Origin: an uncultured Mucilaginibacter sp.
GTDB taxonomy: Bacteria; Bacteroidota; Bacteroidia; Sphingobacteriales; Sphingobacteriaceae
Direction of reading: 5' to 3'
DNA length: 64,000 nucleotides
Assembly (NCBI RefSeq): GCF_903893715.1
Contig: NZ_CAITNG010000153.1
Location: 21,632 to 85,631 of the forward strand
Below the pieces are notes generated by a model that saw nothing but the letters and a program-made list of their open reading frames with translations, was not told where the DNA came from and made no database searches. Shown here piece after piece: positions 28,053 through 37,790 of the stretch (the first letter of the stretch is position 1; each line of letters opens with the position of its first letter). The position numbers were made by a program, and so were the translations under genes.

Positions 28053-29963
28053 ATGAAAAAACTAACCGGGTTAGGCATTGCGGCGCTGCTTTTTGCAACA
28101 AGCGCAAACGCGCAGGATATACCTATGTCGCAAAAGATGGCGGCTACGGTAATGAAGGTGTGGCCGACGGATACGTCCTCGATAGTCGGTAAACCATTTA
28201 AAAAATGGAACTATGACGAAGGCGTGGTGCTAAAAGGCATGGAAGGTGTTTGGCAGCAAACAGCCGACCGGACTTACTTTAAATACATCCAGCAGAGCAT
28301 GGATAACCTGGTGAGCAAGGATGGCAGCACAATAACCGGTTATAAAGCCGACGATTATACCCTGGACAATATCCTTTGCGGGCGCAACCTGCTGATGTTG
28401 TACAACGTAACCGGCAGCGAAAAGTATTTTAAGGCTGCGACTATGTTATACGACCAGCTGAAAAAACAACCCCGCACACCCGAAGGCGGATTTTGGCATA
28501 AAAAACGTTATCCCGACCAAATGTGGCTGGATGGCCTGTACATGGGCGAATCGTTTTACGCGGAGTATGCGGGGATGATGCACAAGGAAGCCGACTTTGA
28601 CGATATTGCCAATCAATTTATCCTGATGGAAAAACATGCCCGCGATGCAAAGACCGGCCTGTTGTACCATGGCTGGGACTATAGTAAGAAAGAAAGATGG
28701 GCGAACCCGCAAACCGGCTTATCGCAGGAGTTTTGGGGAAGGGCCGATGGCTGGTACGCCATGGCGCTGGTGGATGTATTGGACTATTTTCCGCAAGATC
28801 ATCTTAAACGCCCGGAACTGATTGCGATACTGAACCGTTTGGCAACCGCTATTACCAAATACCAGGACCCAAAAACGGGTGTATGGTACGATATTTTAGA
28901 TAAACCGGAAGGCAAAGGCAATTATTTGGAAGCCTCTGCATCGAGTATGTTTACTTATGCTTTGGCAAAGGGTGTGCGGAATGGTTATCTGGCCGAGAGC
29001 TATTTGCCTGTTGCAGAGAAAGCTTATAAAGGTTTGCTGACGCAATTTATTACTACCGATGCGAGCGGTGCCGTTACATTGAAGGGCACGGTGAGCGTAT
29101 CGGGATTGGGCGGGCAGCCTTACCGGGACGGCACTTATGGCTATTATTTGAGCGAGAAAGTGGTGGACAATGACCCTAAAGGTGTGGGTGCATTTTTGCA
29201 AGCCTCGGTGGAGATAGAGCGTTTAGCTAACCGCGACCTGGGCAAGGGCAAAACAGTCATCGTGGATTCGTATTTTAATGATGAACACCGGGTGGATAAA
29301 ATTACCGGCGATCAAAACCTGTCGTACCATTACAAATGGGAAGAGGAAGATAACAACGGGTTCTCGTTCTTCGCTAACGCGTTCCATAATTATGGAGTGA
29401 AGACTGAAACCTTGTACCAGGCGCCAACGGCCGAGAACCTGAAAAAAGCGTCCATCTATATCATAGTCGACCCGGATATCCCGAAAGAAAACCCGAACAC
29501 CAAATACATTGAGGCACCGCATATCCAGGCGATAAGCGATTGGGTAAAAGGGGGCGGGACGCTCATTGTGCTAAACAATGATACCGGCAATGCCGAGTTT
29601 AAACATCTGAACATGCTACTGGCCAAGTTTGGCATACACGACAATGAGGACAGCCGTAACCATGTAGTTACACCACATTTTGAGACAGGCGCCGTAATAG
29701 TCCCCGCGACCGACCCGATATTTAAGACAGCGAAGAAAGTTTACATCAAAGAGATATCCACTTTCGCGGTAACGCCGCCTGCGGTAGCCAGTTTGGTTGA
29801 CAATAAGGACATCTTGATCGCGACGGCAAAATATGGCAAAGGCAAGGTGTTTGTGGTTGGCGACCCATGGTTTTATAACGAATATACCGACGGCAGGAAG
29901 CTGCCGGCCGACTACGATAATTTAAAAGCAGCAAACGACCTGATAAAATGGGCGTTGAAATGA
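28053..29963 (+). CDS. GH105 unsaturated rhamnogalacturonyl hydrolase fused to a C-terminal DUF4350/GATase-like domain
   Basis: WLDGLYMGESFYAEYA, WGRADGWYAMALVDVLDYFP; C-terminal IYIIVDPDIP...GGTLIVLNND...GKVFVVGDPWFYNEY. Confidence 0.92.
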   Translation: MKKLTGLGIAALLFATSANAQDIPMSQKMAATVMKVWPTDTSSIVGKPFKKWNYDEGVVLKGMEGVWQQTADRTYFKYIQQSMDNLVSKDGSTITGYKADDYTLDNILCGRNLLMLYNVTGSEKYFKAATMLYDQLKKQPRTPEGGFWHKKRYPDQMWLDGLYMGESFYAEYAGMMHKEADFDDIANQFILMEKHARDAKTGLLYHGWDYSKKERWANPQTGLSQEFWGRADGWYAMALVDVLDYFPQDHLKRPELIAILNRLATAITKYQDPKTGVWYDILDKPEGKGNYLEASASSMFTYALAKGVRNGYLAESYLPVAEKAYKGLLTQFITTDASGAVTLKGTVSVSGLGGQPYRDGTYGYYLSEKVVDNDPKGVGAFLQASVEIERLANRDLGKGKTVIVDSYFNDEHRVDKITGDQNLSYHYKWEEEDNNGFSFFANAFHNYGVKTETLYQAPTAENLKKASIYIIVDPDIPKENPNTKYIEAPHIQAISDWVKGGGTLIVLNNDTGNAEFKHLNMLLAKFGIHDNEDSRNHVVTPHFETGAVIVPATDPIFKTAKKVYIKEISTFAVTPPAVASLVDNKDILIATAKYGKGKVFVVGDPWFYNEYTDGRKLPADYDNLKAANDLIKWALK

Positions 29964-30011
29964 TATAGTGTCAGTATCTATTTTCGGGCACTAATTTTGA
30001 GCGATATAAAT

Positions 30012-31664
30012 ATGAAACAGAGCATATTGAAAGTGCATCCGGGCGATAACGTGTTGGTTGCATTAAGAGACCTGCAGGCCGGGGAATCAGCAGATTACGC
30101 AGGTAAAACATATACCGTTAAGGAGTTTATACCTGCCAAACACAAGTTTGCCGAACACGATTTTGCAGAAGGCGACAAAATATTGATGTATGGCGTTTTG
30201 GTGGGCAAGGCGCAAAACGCTATCCCTGCCGGCGGGTTGTTAACCACAGCCAATGTAAAACATGCGGCCAGTGGTTTTGTAGAAGCGCAGCAACATACCG
30301 GTTGGCACCAGCCCGATACCGCTAAATGGGCAGGACGAACTTTTATGGGCTACCACCGTGAAGACGGCAGTGTGGGCACCGGCAACTACTGGCTGGTGAT
30401 ACCTATGGTGTTTTGCGAAAACCGCAACCTGGAAGTGATGCAGGAAGCATTGGTAAAACCCCTGGGCTACGGCCGTAAAAAAACCTACGAGAGCAAAGCG
30501 CAACAACTCATCAACCTGGTAAAAAATGGCGGCAGCGTTGAGGAGGTTTTATATACCGAAGTTAAAGACGGCGACGCGTTGACAAAAGAAGAACGCCTGT
30601 TCCCGAATGTGGATGGCATAAAATTTTTGATACATGCAGGTGGCTGCGGCGGCACCAGGCAGGATGCGCAGGCGCTTTGTGGTTTACTGGCCGGTTATAT
30701 TACCCATCCGAATGTGGCAGGTGCAACCGTAATGAGTTTGGGTTGCCAAAACGCACAGGTAAGCATTTTAGAAGAAGAAATTAAGAAACGCAGTCCGGAT
30801 TTTAACAAGCGACTGTATATACTCGACCAGCAAAAGGTAGGGAAAGAGTCGGACCTGCTGGAACTGGCCATGCGGCAAACATTGGCAGGCTTGATGGAGG
30901 CGAATAACAATACACGCCAGCCCGCGCCTTTGAGCAAAATTACTATTGGTTTGGAATGTGGCGGGAGCGATGGTTTTTCGGGCATATCGGCTAACCCGGC
31001 CATAGGGTATACGTCCGATTTGCTGGTCAGCCTTGGCGGGACGGTAATCTTATCTGAATTTCCGGAATTGTGCGGGGTAGAACAAAATTTGATTGACCGT
31101 TGCGTAGATAAGGAAAAAGCCGACCGGTTTAGTCAGTTGGTAAAGTTATATAGTCAAAGGGCTGAGGAAGTAGGTTCGGGTTTTGATATGAACCCTTCGC
31201 CGGGCAATATTAAGGATGGATTGATTACGGACGCCATCAAATCGGCAGGAGCGGCAAAAAAGGGCGGCACATCGCCTGTGGTGGATGTGCTGGATTATCC
31301 CGAAAAGGTAAGCAAGCCGGGATTGAACCTGCTGTGCACACCGGGTAACGATGTGGAATCGACCACCGCGGAGGTAGCCAGTGGCGCCAATGTGGTGCTG
31401 TTTACTACCGGTTTGGGCACACCTACGGGCAACCCGATAACACCGGTAGTGAAGATATCGAGTAATACTACGCTTTTCAAAAAGATGAGCGATATCATCG
31501 ACATTGATACGGGCACCATTATCGATGGTGAAGAGACCATTGAACAAGCCGGTGAACGCATTTTGGACTATGTGATTAAAGTGGCCAGCGGTGAGATAGA
31601 AGTGAGTGCGGTAAGGCACGGGCAGGACGATTTTATCCCGTGGAAACGGGGGATATCGTTGTAG
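30012..31664 (+). CDS. uxaA: Altronate dehydratase
   Basis: LKVHPGDNVLVALRDL; GYHREDGSVGTGNYWLVIPMVFCENRN; ECGGSDGFSGISANPAIG; TGLGTPTGNPITPVVKISSNT. Confidence 0.94.
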   Translation: MKQSILKVHPGDNVLVALRDLQAGESADYAGKTYTVKEFIPAKHKFAEHDFAEGDKILMYGVLVGKAQNAIPAGGLLTTANVKHAASGFVEAQQHTGWHQPDTAKWAGRTFMGYHREDGSVGTGNYWLVIPMVFCENRNLEVMQEALVKPLGYGRKKTYESKAQQLINLVKNGGSVEEVLYTEVKDGDALTKEERLFPNVDGIKFLIHAGGCGGTRQDAQALCGLLAGYITHPNVAGATVMSLGCQNAQVSILEEEIKKRSPDFNKRLYILDQQKVGKESDLLELAMRQTLAGLMEANNNTRQPAPLSKITIGLECGGSDGFSGISANPAIGYTSDLLVSLGGTVILSEFPELCGVEQNLIDRCVDKEKADRFSQLVKLYSQRAEEVGSGFDMNPSPGNIKDGLITDAIKSAGAAKKGGTSPVVDVLDYPEKVSKPGLNLLCTPGNDVESTTAEVASGANVVLFTTGLGTPTGNPITPVVKISSNTTLFKKMSDIIDIDTGTIIDGEETIEQAGERILDYVIKVASGEIEVSAVRHGQDDFIPWKRGISL

Positions 31665-31667
31665 GAG

Positions 31668-31709
31668 CCCCCTCTAAATCTCCCCCTGTAGGGGGAGACT
31701 TAGAGGGGG
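31668..31709. repeat. Intergenic palindrome CCCCCTCTAAATCTCCCCC-TGTA-GGGGGAGACTTAGAGGGGG
   Basis: 19-bp arms pairing 18/19 around a TGTA loop. Confidence 0.9.
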
Positions 31710-31948
31710 TAATGTGCAGAATTTAGGGGCGGATTTCGTATTTTTGTAGTGGACGATTGCACCGATTTTTTGATGTGATTACACTGATTTTGTTCTTTGA
31801 TAATACCCATATTTACCCATGTCGCCAATAGGCCCGGTGATAGTTAGTCGCGAGCGACGAGGCTCGTGCCGACATTTTTTTGAATACCCATAATTACCCA
31901 TATAAAAATCGGTGGAATCAACAGCCATCGGTGCAATACAAATAAATA

Positions 31949-33349
31949 ATGAAGAAGTTCTTAGACGAAAATTTTTTACTGCAAAGTGCCACAGCGCAAA
32001 AGCTTTACCATGATTATGCAAAGCAAATGCCCATCATCGATTATCACTGCCATTTGCCGCCCGACCAGATAGCAAACGACATCAATTTTGCCAACCTGAC
32101 GCAAATTTGGCTGTATGGCGACCATTATAAGTGGCGTGCCATGCGTGCCAACGGTGTGAATGAGGATTACATTACCGGTAAAAAAAGCGACTTTGAGAAG
32201 TTTGAAAAATGGGCCGAAACCGTGCCTTATACCCTGCGCAACCCGCTATACCACTGGACGCATTTAGAATTGCAGCGTTATTTTGACGTGGACGCCATCC
32301 TATCGGGAAAGAACGCCAAAGAGGTTTATGATGCCTGTACGGCTAAATTGCAAACACCTGCATATTCTATCCGCAGCATCATCAAAAAAATGAACGTAAA
32401 GGTTATCTGTACTACGGATGACCCGATAGATAATTTGGAACATCACCAAAAAATTGCTGCCGATGGTTTTGAAACCAAAGTGGTACCTGCTTTCCGTCCG
32501 GATAAGGCGATGGCGGCCGATGATGTTGCGGGTTTGAACGCCTATATAAACAAAGTACAAGAGGTTACCAATATCGCCATAGACAGCTTTGATGCTTACC
32601 TGTCGGCCTTAAAAAAACGCCATGATTACTTTGCCGCCAACGGCTGTAAGGTATCGGACCATGGTTTGGAGCAGATATACGCCGAGGATTATACCGATGC
32701 CGAGATAAGCACCATCTTTAAAAAGATACGTGCCAATCAGTCCATCAGTTACCACGAAATGTTGCAGTTTAAATCGGCCATGCTGGTTTACTTTGCACAT
32801 TGGGACCATGAAAAAGGCTGGGTGCAACAGTTCCACTTAGGCGCTTTGCGTAACAATAATGCCCGTATGCTGAGCCAATTAGGCCCTGATACCGGTTGGG
32901 ATTCGATTGGCGATTTTAGCCAGAGCCGGATGTTGTCGAAATTCCTGAACAAGCTGGATTCGACAGACCAATTGGCCAAAACTATATTGTATAACCTGAA
33001 CCCGGCGGATAATGAGCTGATGGCGACCATGATCGGTAACTTTAACGACGGATCGGTGGCAGGTAAAGTACAGTTTGGTTCGGCATGGTGGTTTTTGGAC
33101 CAAAAGGATGGCATGACCAAACAAATCAACGCGCTATCAAATATGGGCCTGTTGAGCCGTTTGGTAGGTATGTTAACGGATTCAAGGAGCTTCCTTTCGT
33201 TTCCAAGGCATGAATATTTCCGGAGGTTGTTGTGTAATTTGTTTGGCGAGGATGTAGAGAACGGCGAATTACCGAACGACATTGAATGGCTGGGTAAAAT
33301 TGTGCAGGACATCAGCTATAACAACGCGAAAGATTATTTCAACTGGTAA
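31949..33349 (+). CDS. uxaC: Glucuronate isomerase
   Basis: MPIIDYHCHLPPDQIA; YGDHYKWRAMRANGV; FNDGSVAGKVQFGSAWWFLDQKDGM; DSRSFLSFPRHEYFRR. Confidence 0.96.
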   Translation: MKKFLDENFLLQSATAQKLYHDYAKQMPIIDYHCHLPPDQIANDINFANLTQIWLYGDHYKWRAMRANGVNEDYITGKKSDFEKFEKWAETVPYTLRNPLYHWTHLELQRYFDVDAILSGKNAKEVYDACTAKLQTPAYSIRSIIKKMNVKVICTTDDPIDNLEHHQKIAADGFETKVVPAFRPDKAMAADDVAGLNAYINKVQEVTNIAIDSFDAYLSALKKRHDYFAANGCKVSDHGLEQIYAEDYTDAEISTIFKKIRANQSISYHEMLQFKSAMLVYFAHWDHEKGWVQQFHLGALRNNNARMLSQLGPDTGWDSIGDFSQSRMLSKFLNKLDSTDQLAKTILYNLNPADNELMATMIGNFNDGSVAGKVQFGSAWWFLDQKDGMTKQINALSNMGLLSRLVGMLTDSRSFLSFPRHEYFRRLLCNLFGEDVENGELPNDIEWLGKIVQDISYNNAKDYFNW

Positions 33350-34365
33350 TGGTAAGCAAGGTACTGTGTTTCGGCGAGCTTTTATTGCGCATCTCACCTG
33401 CGCCCGATGAAGGCATATCGGAAAAACAGCCTTTCTTTTTATACATGGGCGGCGCCGAAGCAAACGCGGCAACCGCCCTTGCAGGTTGGAACGTACCGGT
33501 AAAATATTGTACGGTACTGCCCGATAATTTTATGAGCCGCCATGTAATAGAATACCTGGAGTATAAAGGCATTTACACCTCGTCGATTTTACACAGCGGC
33601 AGCCGTATCGGGGTTTATTACCTGGAGCGTGGCGCCGATTTGAAAGGCAGCATGGTTTACGACCGCGACCGCTCATCATTTTCGGAACTGAAACGCGGGA
33701 TGATTGATTGGGACAAGGTGCTGCGCGATGTATCGTGGTTCAATTTTACGGCTATTAGTCCGGCATTGAACCACAATGTGGCCGACGTTTGTTTAGAGGC
33801 CCTTGAAGCGGCATCCCGTAAGGGTATTACCATTTCGGTCGACCTGAACTACCGCTCGCGGTTGTGGAAATACGGCAAGGAACCAATTGAGATTATGCCC
33901 AAACTGATTGAACATTGCGATGTGGTGATGGGCAATATATGGAGCGCCAACCATTTGCTGGGCACAGATATCGATGCGCATATCCATAGCAAAAAAAGTA
34001 AGGAAGCATACCTGGCGCATGCTGAGGCTACTTCGAAACAGATTATAGCAATGTTTCCTAAAGTTAAAACGGTGGCCAATACCTTCAGGTTCGACAGCAA
34101 CGACCAAGACTTGCTGTACTATACCAGTTTATATACCGGCGGGGAGAGTTTTCATTCGCCCGAGTTTAGCTGCGAAGGCGTTGTTGACCGGTCGGGCAGC
34201 GGCGACTGCTTTATGGCCGGATTGATTTATGGCTTTTACAACCAAAACCAGCCGCAGGAAATATTGAACTACGCAACGGCCGCAGCCTTTGGCAAATTGC
34301 AGGAACAAGGCGATGCTACCGGGCAAGATGTTTTAACTGTTAAGAAAGTGAAAGCGGAGAATTGA
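33349..34365 (+). CDS. kdgK: PfkB family 2-dehydro-3-deoxygluconokinase
   Basis: LCFGELLLRISP; MGGAEANAATALAGW; VVDRSGSGDCFMAGLIYGF; overlaps uxaC. Confidence 0.88.
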   Translation: MVSKVLCFGELLLRISPAPDEGISEKQPFFLYMGGAEANAATALAGWNVPVKYCTVLPDNFMSRHVIEYLEYKGIYTSSILHSGSRIGVYYLERGADLKGSMVYDRDRSSFSELKRGMIDWDKVLRDVSWFNFTAISPALNHNVADVCLEALEAASRKGITISVDLNYRSRLWKYGKEPIEIMPKLIEHCDVVMGNIWSANHLLGTDIDAHIHSKKSKEAYLAHAEATSKQIIAMFPKVKTVANTFRFDSNDQDLLYYTSLYTGGESFHSPEFSCEGVVDRSGSGDCFMAGLIYGFYNQNQPQEILNYATAAAFGKLQEQGDATGQDVLTVKKVKAEN

Positions 34366-34477
34366 TTGAAAATTTTGTTTTATTAACTACATTTATAAAA
34401 TAATTACCATCGGGAAACCCTGATTGTTGTTGTTACGTAAGTTAAATTAAAATAATAGTCAATCCTTATCCGATTGT

Positions 34478-35632
34478 ATGTATAAAGTTCTGCTGGTATC
34501 AGTAGCAAGCTTTTTTGATTCGACAGGCGAGATACCTTACATGTTTAAACGTGCGGGGTGCAAGGTAGATGTATTTTGCGACCATGCATCGTGGCTCCTT
34601 TCCAATAAATTTTACGATGACTGGATTGAAAGCGGCGGCGATGAAGAAACGTTTAGGGATGACCTGCTTCGGTTGATAGAACGCGACCCTGACTATTACG
34701 ATTGGATTTTGTTGCTGGAAGACGCGGTGGTGAAGCTGATGAATAAGGCTATTACGTCTGAAGCACTCTTCAAAAAAATATTGCCTATCACCAAAATCGA
34801 AAACCGGGAGGTACTTTCGTCGAAGGCAGGGCTGTCGATAGTTTGCCAAAAACATGGAATTTCCACCCCGCGCTTTTTGAACTATGATGAGGCCAGCGAC
34901 ATTGAAACCATAAAGGAGCAATTACATTTCCCGATATTGTTGAAAGAAGACTTTAGCTTTTCGGGTATTGGCATTAAATACTGTGAAGAGCCTGCGCTAT
35001 TTGAGGAATGTCTCAACAGGGTTTGGGACAAGAGCAACCTGGTATTGCAGGAGTTTATTGAGGGTAAAGACATTGGCATTGAAGCTTTGTTTAGCCATGG
35101 TGAACTGGTAATGTACAACGCCGCTGATATACTGTCGTACATGTACGATAAATTCTCGTTCACTACCAGGCGTAAGTATTATCAAGGTGAGGCTATCACT
35201 GCAAAATTGAAGGAATTGGGTAAGAGCGTCGGCATAAACGGCTTTGCCAGTATACAATATATCTACCATCCCGAAAGGGACATTTATTATTTGATAGAGT
35301 TGGATATACGCACCAATTCGTGGATGCCCTACTCCCGGTTTATGGCCTGCGATTTTTCGGAAGGGATAAAACGCATTATCAACGGGCCGCTTAACGGCAG
35401 TGTGCCTGAAATACAACCCACAAGAGCTGTGGAAGTAGCCATTTTCGACAGGGATATCAGGCGCTGTATCAAAAACAAAGACTACAAGGGATTACTCCGC
35501 TGGGTTTTTAATTACCATGGCTACTGGAGGTTTATACCGCTATACGACAGGAAGTTATTCAAACGGATAACACGTAAAATCATCCATGACTTTACAGCCA
35601 AGTTTGGTCGTAACAAGTCCAAAACCTACTGA
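34478..35632 (+). CDS. ATP-grasp domain protein (carboxylate-amine ligase-like), substrate unknown
   Basis: FPILLKEDFSFSGIGIKY; VLQEFIEGKDIGIEALFSHGE; YLIELDIRTNSWM. Confidence 0.85.
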   Translation: MYKVLLVSVASFFDSTGEIPYMFKRAGCKVDVFCDHASWLLSNKFYDDWIESGGDEETFRDDLLRLIERDPDYYDWILLLEDAVVKLMNKAITSEALFKKILPITKIENREVLSSKAGLSIVCQKHGISTPRFLNYDEASDIETIKEQLHFPILLKEDFSFSGIGIKYCEEPALFEECLNRVWDKSNLVLQEFIEGKDIGIEALFSHGELVMYNAADILSYMYDKFSFTTRRKYYQGEAITAKLKELGKSVGINGFASIQYIYHPERDIYYLIELDIRTNSWMPYSRFMACDFSEGIKRIINGPLNGSVPEIQPTRAVEVAIFDRDIRRCIKNKDYKGLLRWVFNYHGYWRFIPLYDRKLFKRITRKIIHDFTAKFGRNKSKTY

Positions 35633-35641
35633 TTACCGTTA

Positions 35642-36820
35642 TTAGTTCTTTTTCAGCACATTATTGTCGGGTGCCCATTTTTGTTGCCATTCCGTGTAGT
35701 GGTCTAACACTTTTTGAGGGTTGTAGGTGTACCAGCCGTACCCATCGCGGCGTTCGCGGGTAACTTCGGCAAGAGAGTACACTACTTTACTGTCGCGGTT
35801 GCAAAATAATGGGCGATGTGTTTTTAGTTCGTAATAACGAGTCCAAATGGGTGGCGCAGTATTATCTTCAACCACCACCCTATCCGACACGGAAACCCGG
35901 AAAGGTGTTTGCATCCGCTCGGCAGGTATTGTTTTAACCCGGGTGTTATAAATTTTAGAAGCCTCGAACCAGGCAGTAGCGCCTTGTATCGAGTTGATGA
36001 TTGCTTTTGAAGGGTGGTCGATGCTCATCAGGAACAGGACCAGGTCGGCACTTTCACCATCGCAAATGCTTGGCGGTTCAAATTTGCGTGCCCAGGCCGG
36101 TTTCAAAGTAACTTCGTCGTGCTGCTGGCACCAGGCAGTCAGTTTGCCATCGTCAACAATCTGCGTTTTCAGGATACAATCTAAACCTTTGTCAAAAGCT
36201 ATTTTTAGCTTAGCGCGACGGGCGGCATCGACAAAAGCGTATTGAGGATCATTATCCAGAATGTTTTTGATTAGTTCCATTATGCCTTCGAATACGCCAT
36301 CGTTATAGGTAATGCAACGGCTATAGTTTTCTTCGAGCGGATAGTATTGCGGGAAGCCGCCGTTCTTATATTGTGATGAAAGGATAAAATCGAGCCCTTT
36401 AATGGCACCCTCCTTGTATTTATTGATTTTTGTAGCGGTGTATATCTGTGCCAGGGCAGCAATCTGGGTATAGGTATTGCCATTGTCGTAGGTGGTGTTC
36501 AACACATTTCTGCCCGCCGCAACGCTATCAACCTGGTCGGGTGCAAGTATGGCAAAGAAGTCATAATTTTTGGGCCAGCCACCATTCGCTTTTTGGAAGA
36601 GTAACATATTATCGCCTATCTGTGTTAACTGATCTTCTTTATAACGCGGCCTGCCGGCGCGGGCGTTAATCATATTACCTTTATCGGATATTGAATACCA
36701 GTGGCCTGTATTATCAGCAAAGGGTTTGTAATCTATCTTAACATCCTGGGCGCGCAACACTCCGGCAGATAGTGCGATAAAAAACGTTAACAGTAATTTT
36801 AGGCGACTTAGATTTTTCAT
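35642..36820 (-). CDS. Pectate lyase (PelA-like, PL10)
   Basis: ADNMLLFQKANGGWPKNYD; TYDNGNTYTQIAALAQIY; FPQYYPLEENYSRCITYNDGV; WTRYYEL. Confidence 0.93.
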   Translation of the reverse strand: MKNLSRLKLLLTFFIALSAGVLRAQDVKIDYKPFADNTGHWYSISDKGNMINARAGRPRYKEDQLTQIGDNMLLFQKANGGWPKNYDFFAILAPDQVDSVAAGRNVLNTTYDNGNTYTQIAALAQIYTATKINKYKEGAIKGLDFILSSQYKNGGFPQYYPLEENYSRCITYNDGVFEGIMELIKNILDNDPQYAFVDAARRAKLKIAFDKGLDCILKTQIVDDGKLTAWCQQHDEVTLKPAWARKFEPPSICDGESADLVLFLMSIDHPSKAIINSIQGATAWFEASKIYNTRVKTIPAERMQTPFRVSVSDRVVVEDNTAPPIWTRYYELKTHRPLFCNRDSKVVYSLAEVTRERRDGYGWYTYNPQKVLDHYTEWQQKWAPDNNVLKKN

Positions 36821-36920
36821 AAGAAAACAGTTTCGAATTGGTAGGTAAATTTACTGTTTTATTTTGCAAAGCGTAAATAGTTTGGCCCGTGTGCTTACCT
36901 TTACTGTTCAATTGCACTAA

Positions 36921-37790
36921 ATGAAAGTAGCGGGCTTTACCTTTATCAGGAACGCAGTAAAAAATGATTACCCGGTTGTTGAAGCTATCACTTCAATATT
37001 GCCCATATGCGATGAGTTTGTGGTTGCGCTTGGTAATTGTGATGACGGGACACGCGAACTGATAGCGGGCATCCACTCGCCAAAGATTAAAATATTGGAT
37101 ACCGCTTGGGACGAAACCAAGCTTGAGGGCGGTACTGTTTTTGCCGAAGAAACGGATAAGGCCTTCGCCGCGATAAGTCCGGATGTGGATTGGGCCTTTT
37201 ATATACAAGGCGATGAGTGTGTACACGAAAAGTATCTTCCGCTGATCAAAAAAGAGATGGAAGACAACTTAGCCGATAAGAAAATTGAAGGCCTGTTGTT
37301 TAAGTACCTGCATTTCTATGGTTCGTACGAGTATTACAGCCACTCGCGCAGGTGGTACAGGCGCGAGGTTAGGATAGTGAGAAATGATAAGTCTGTCCAC
37401 TCGTACCGCGACGCGCAGGGTTTCAGGATAGATGGGCGCAAGCTGAATGTGAAACTGATAGATGCTTATATTTACCATTATGGTTGGGTAAAAAAACCGG
37501 AAGGCATCATAAAAAAGCTGCACAGCTTTACACAGTTCTATATCGGCGACCAATGGAATCCGGCAGAGCCTCAAAGCTTCGATTTTGATTATAACAATGC
37601 CGATAACCTGGTAAAATTTACCGATACGCCGCCAGCCGTAATGAAAAACAGGATGGCTGCCAACAACTGGAAACTGAATTTGAACGAAGTTAAAAGCAGG
37701 ATGTCGTTCCGAAGGAAACTGTTGCAACAAATAGAGAACCTTACCGGCTGGCGGATAGGAGAATATCGGAACTATAAGATAGTGAAATAA
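36921..37790 (+). CDS. Glycosyltransferase family 2-like protein
   Basis: GFTFIRNAVKNDYPVVEAITSILPICDEFVVALGNCDDGT; WAFYIQGDECVHE. Confidence 0.87.
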   Translation: MKVAGFTFIRNAVKNDYPVVEAITSILPICDEFVVALGNCDDGTRELIAGIHSPKIKILDTAWDETKLEGGTVFAEETDKAFAAISPDVDWAFYIQGDECVHEKYLPLIKKEMEDNLADKKIEGLLFKYLHFYGSYEYYSHSRRWYRREVRIVRNDKSVHSYRDAQGFRIDGRKLNVKLIDAYIYHYGWVKKPEGIIKKLHSFTQFYIGDQWNPAEPQSFDFDYNNADNLVKFTDTPPAVMKNRMAANNWKLNLNEVKSRMSFRRKLLQQIENLTGWRIGEYRNYKIVK

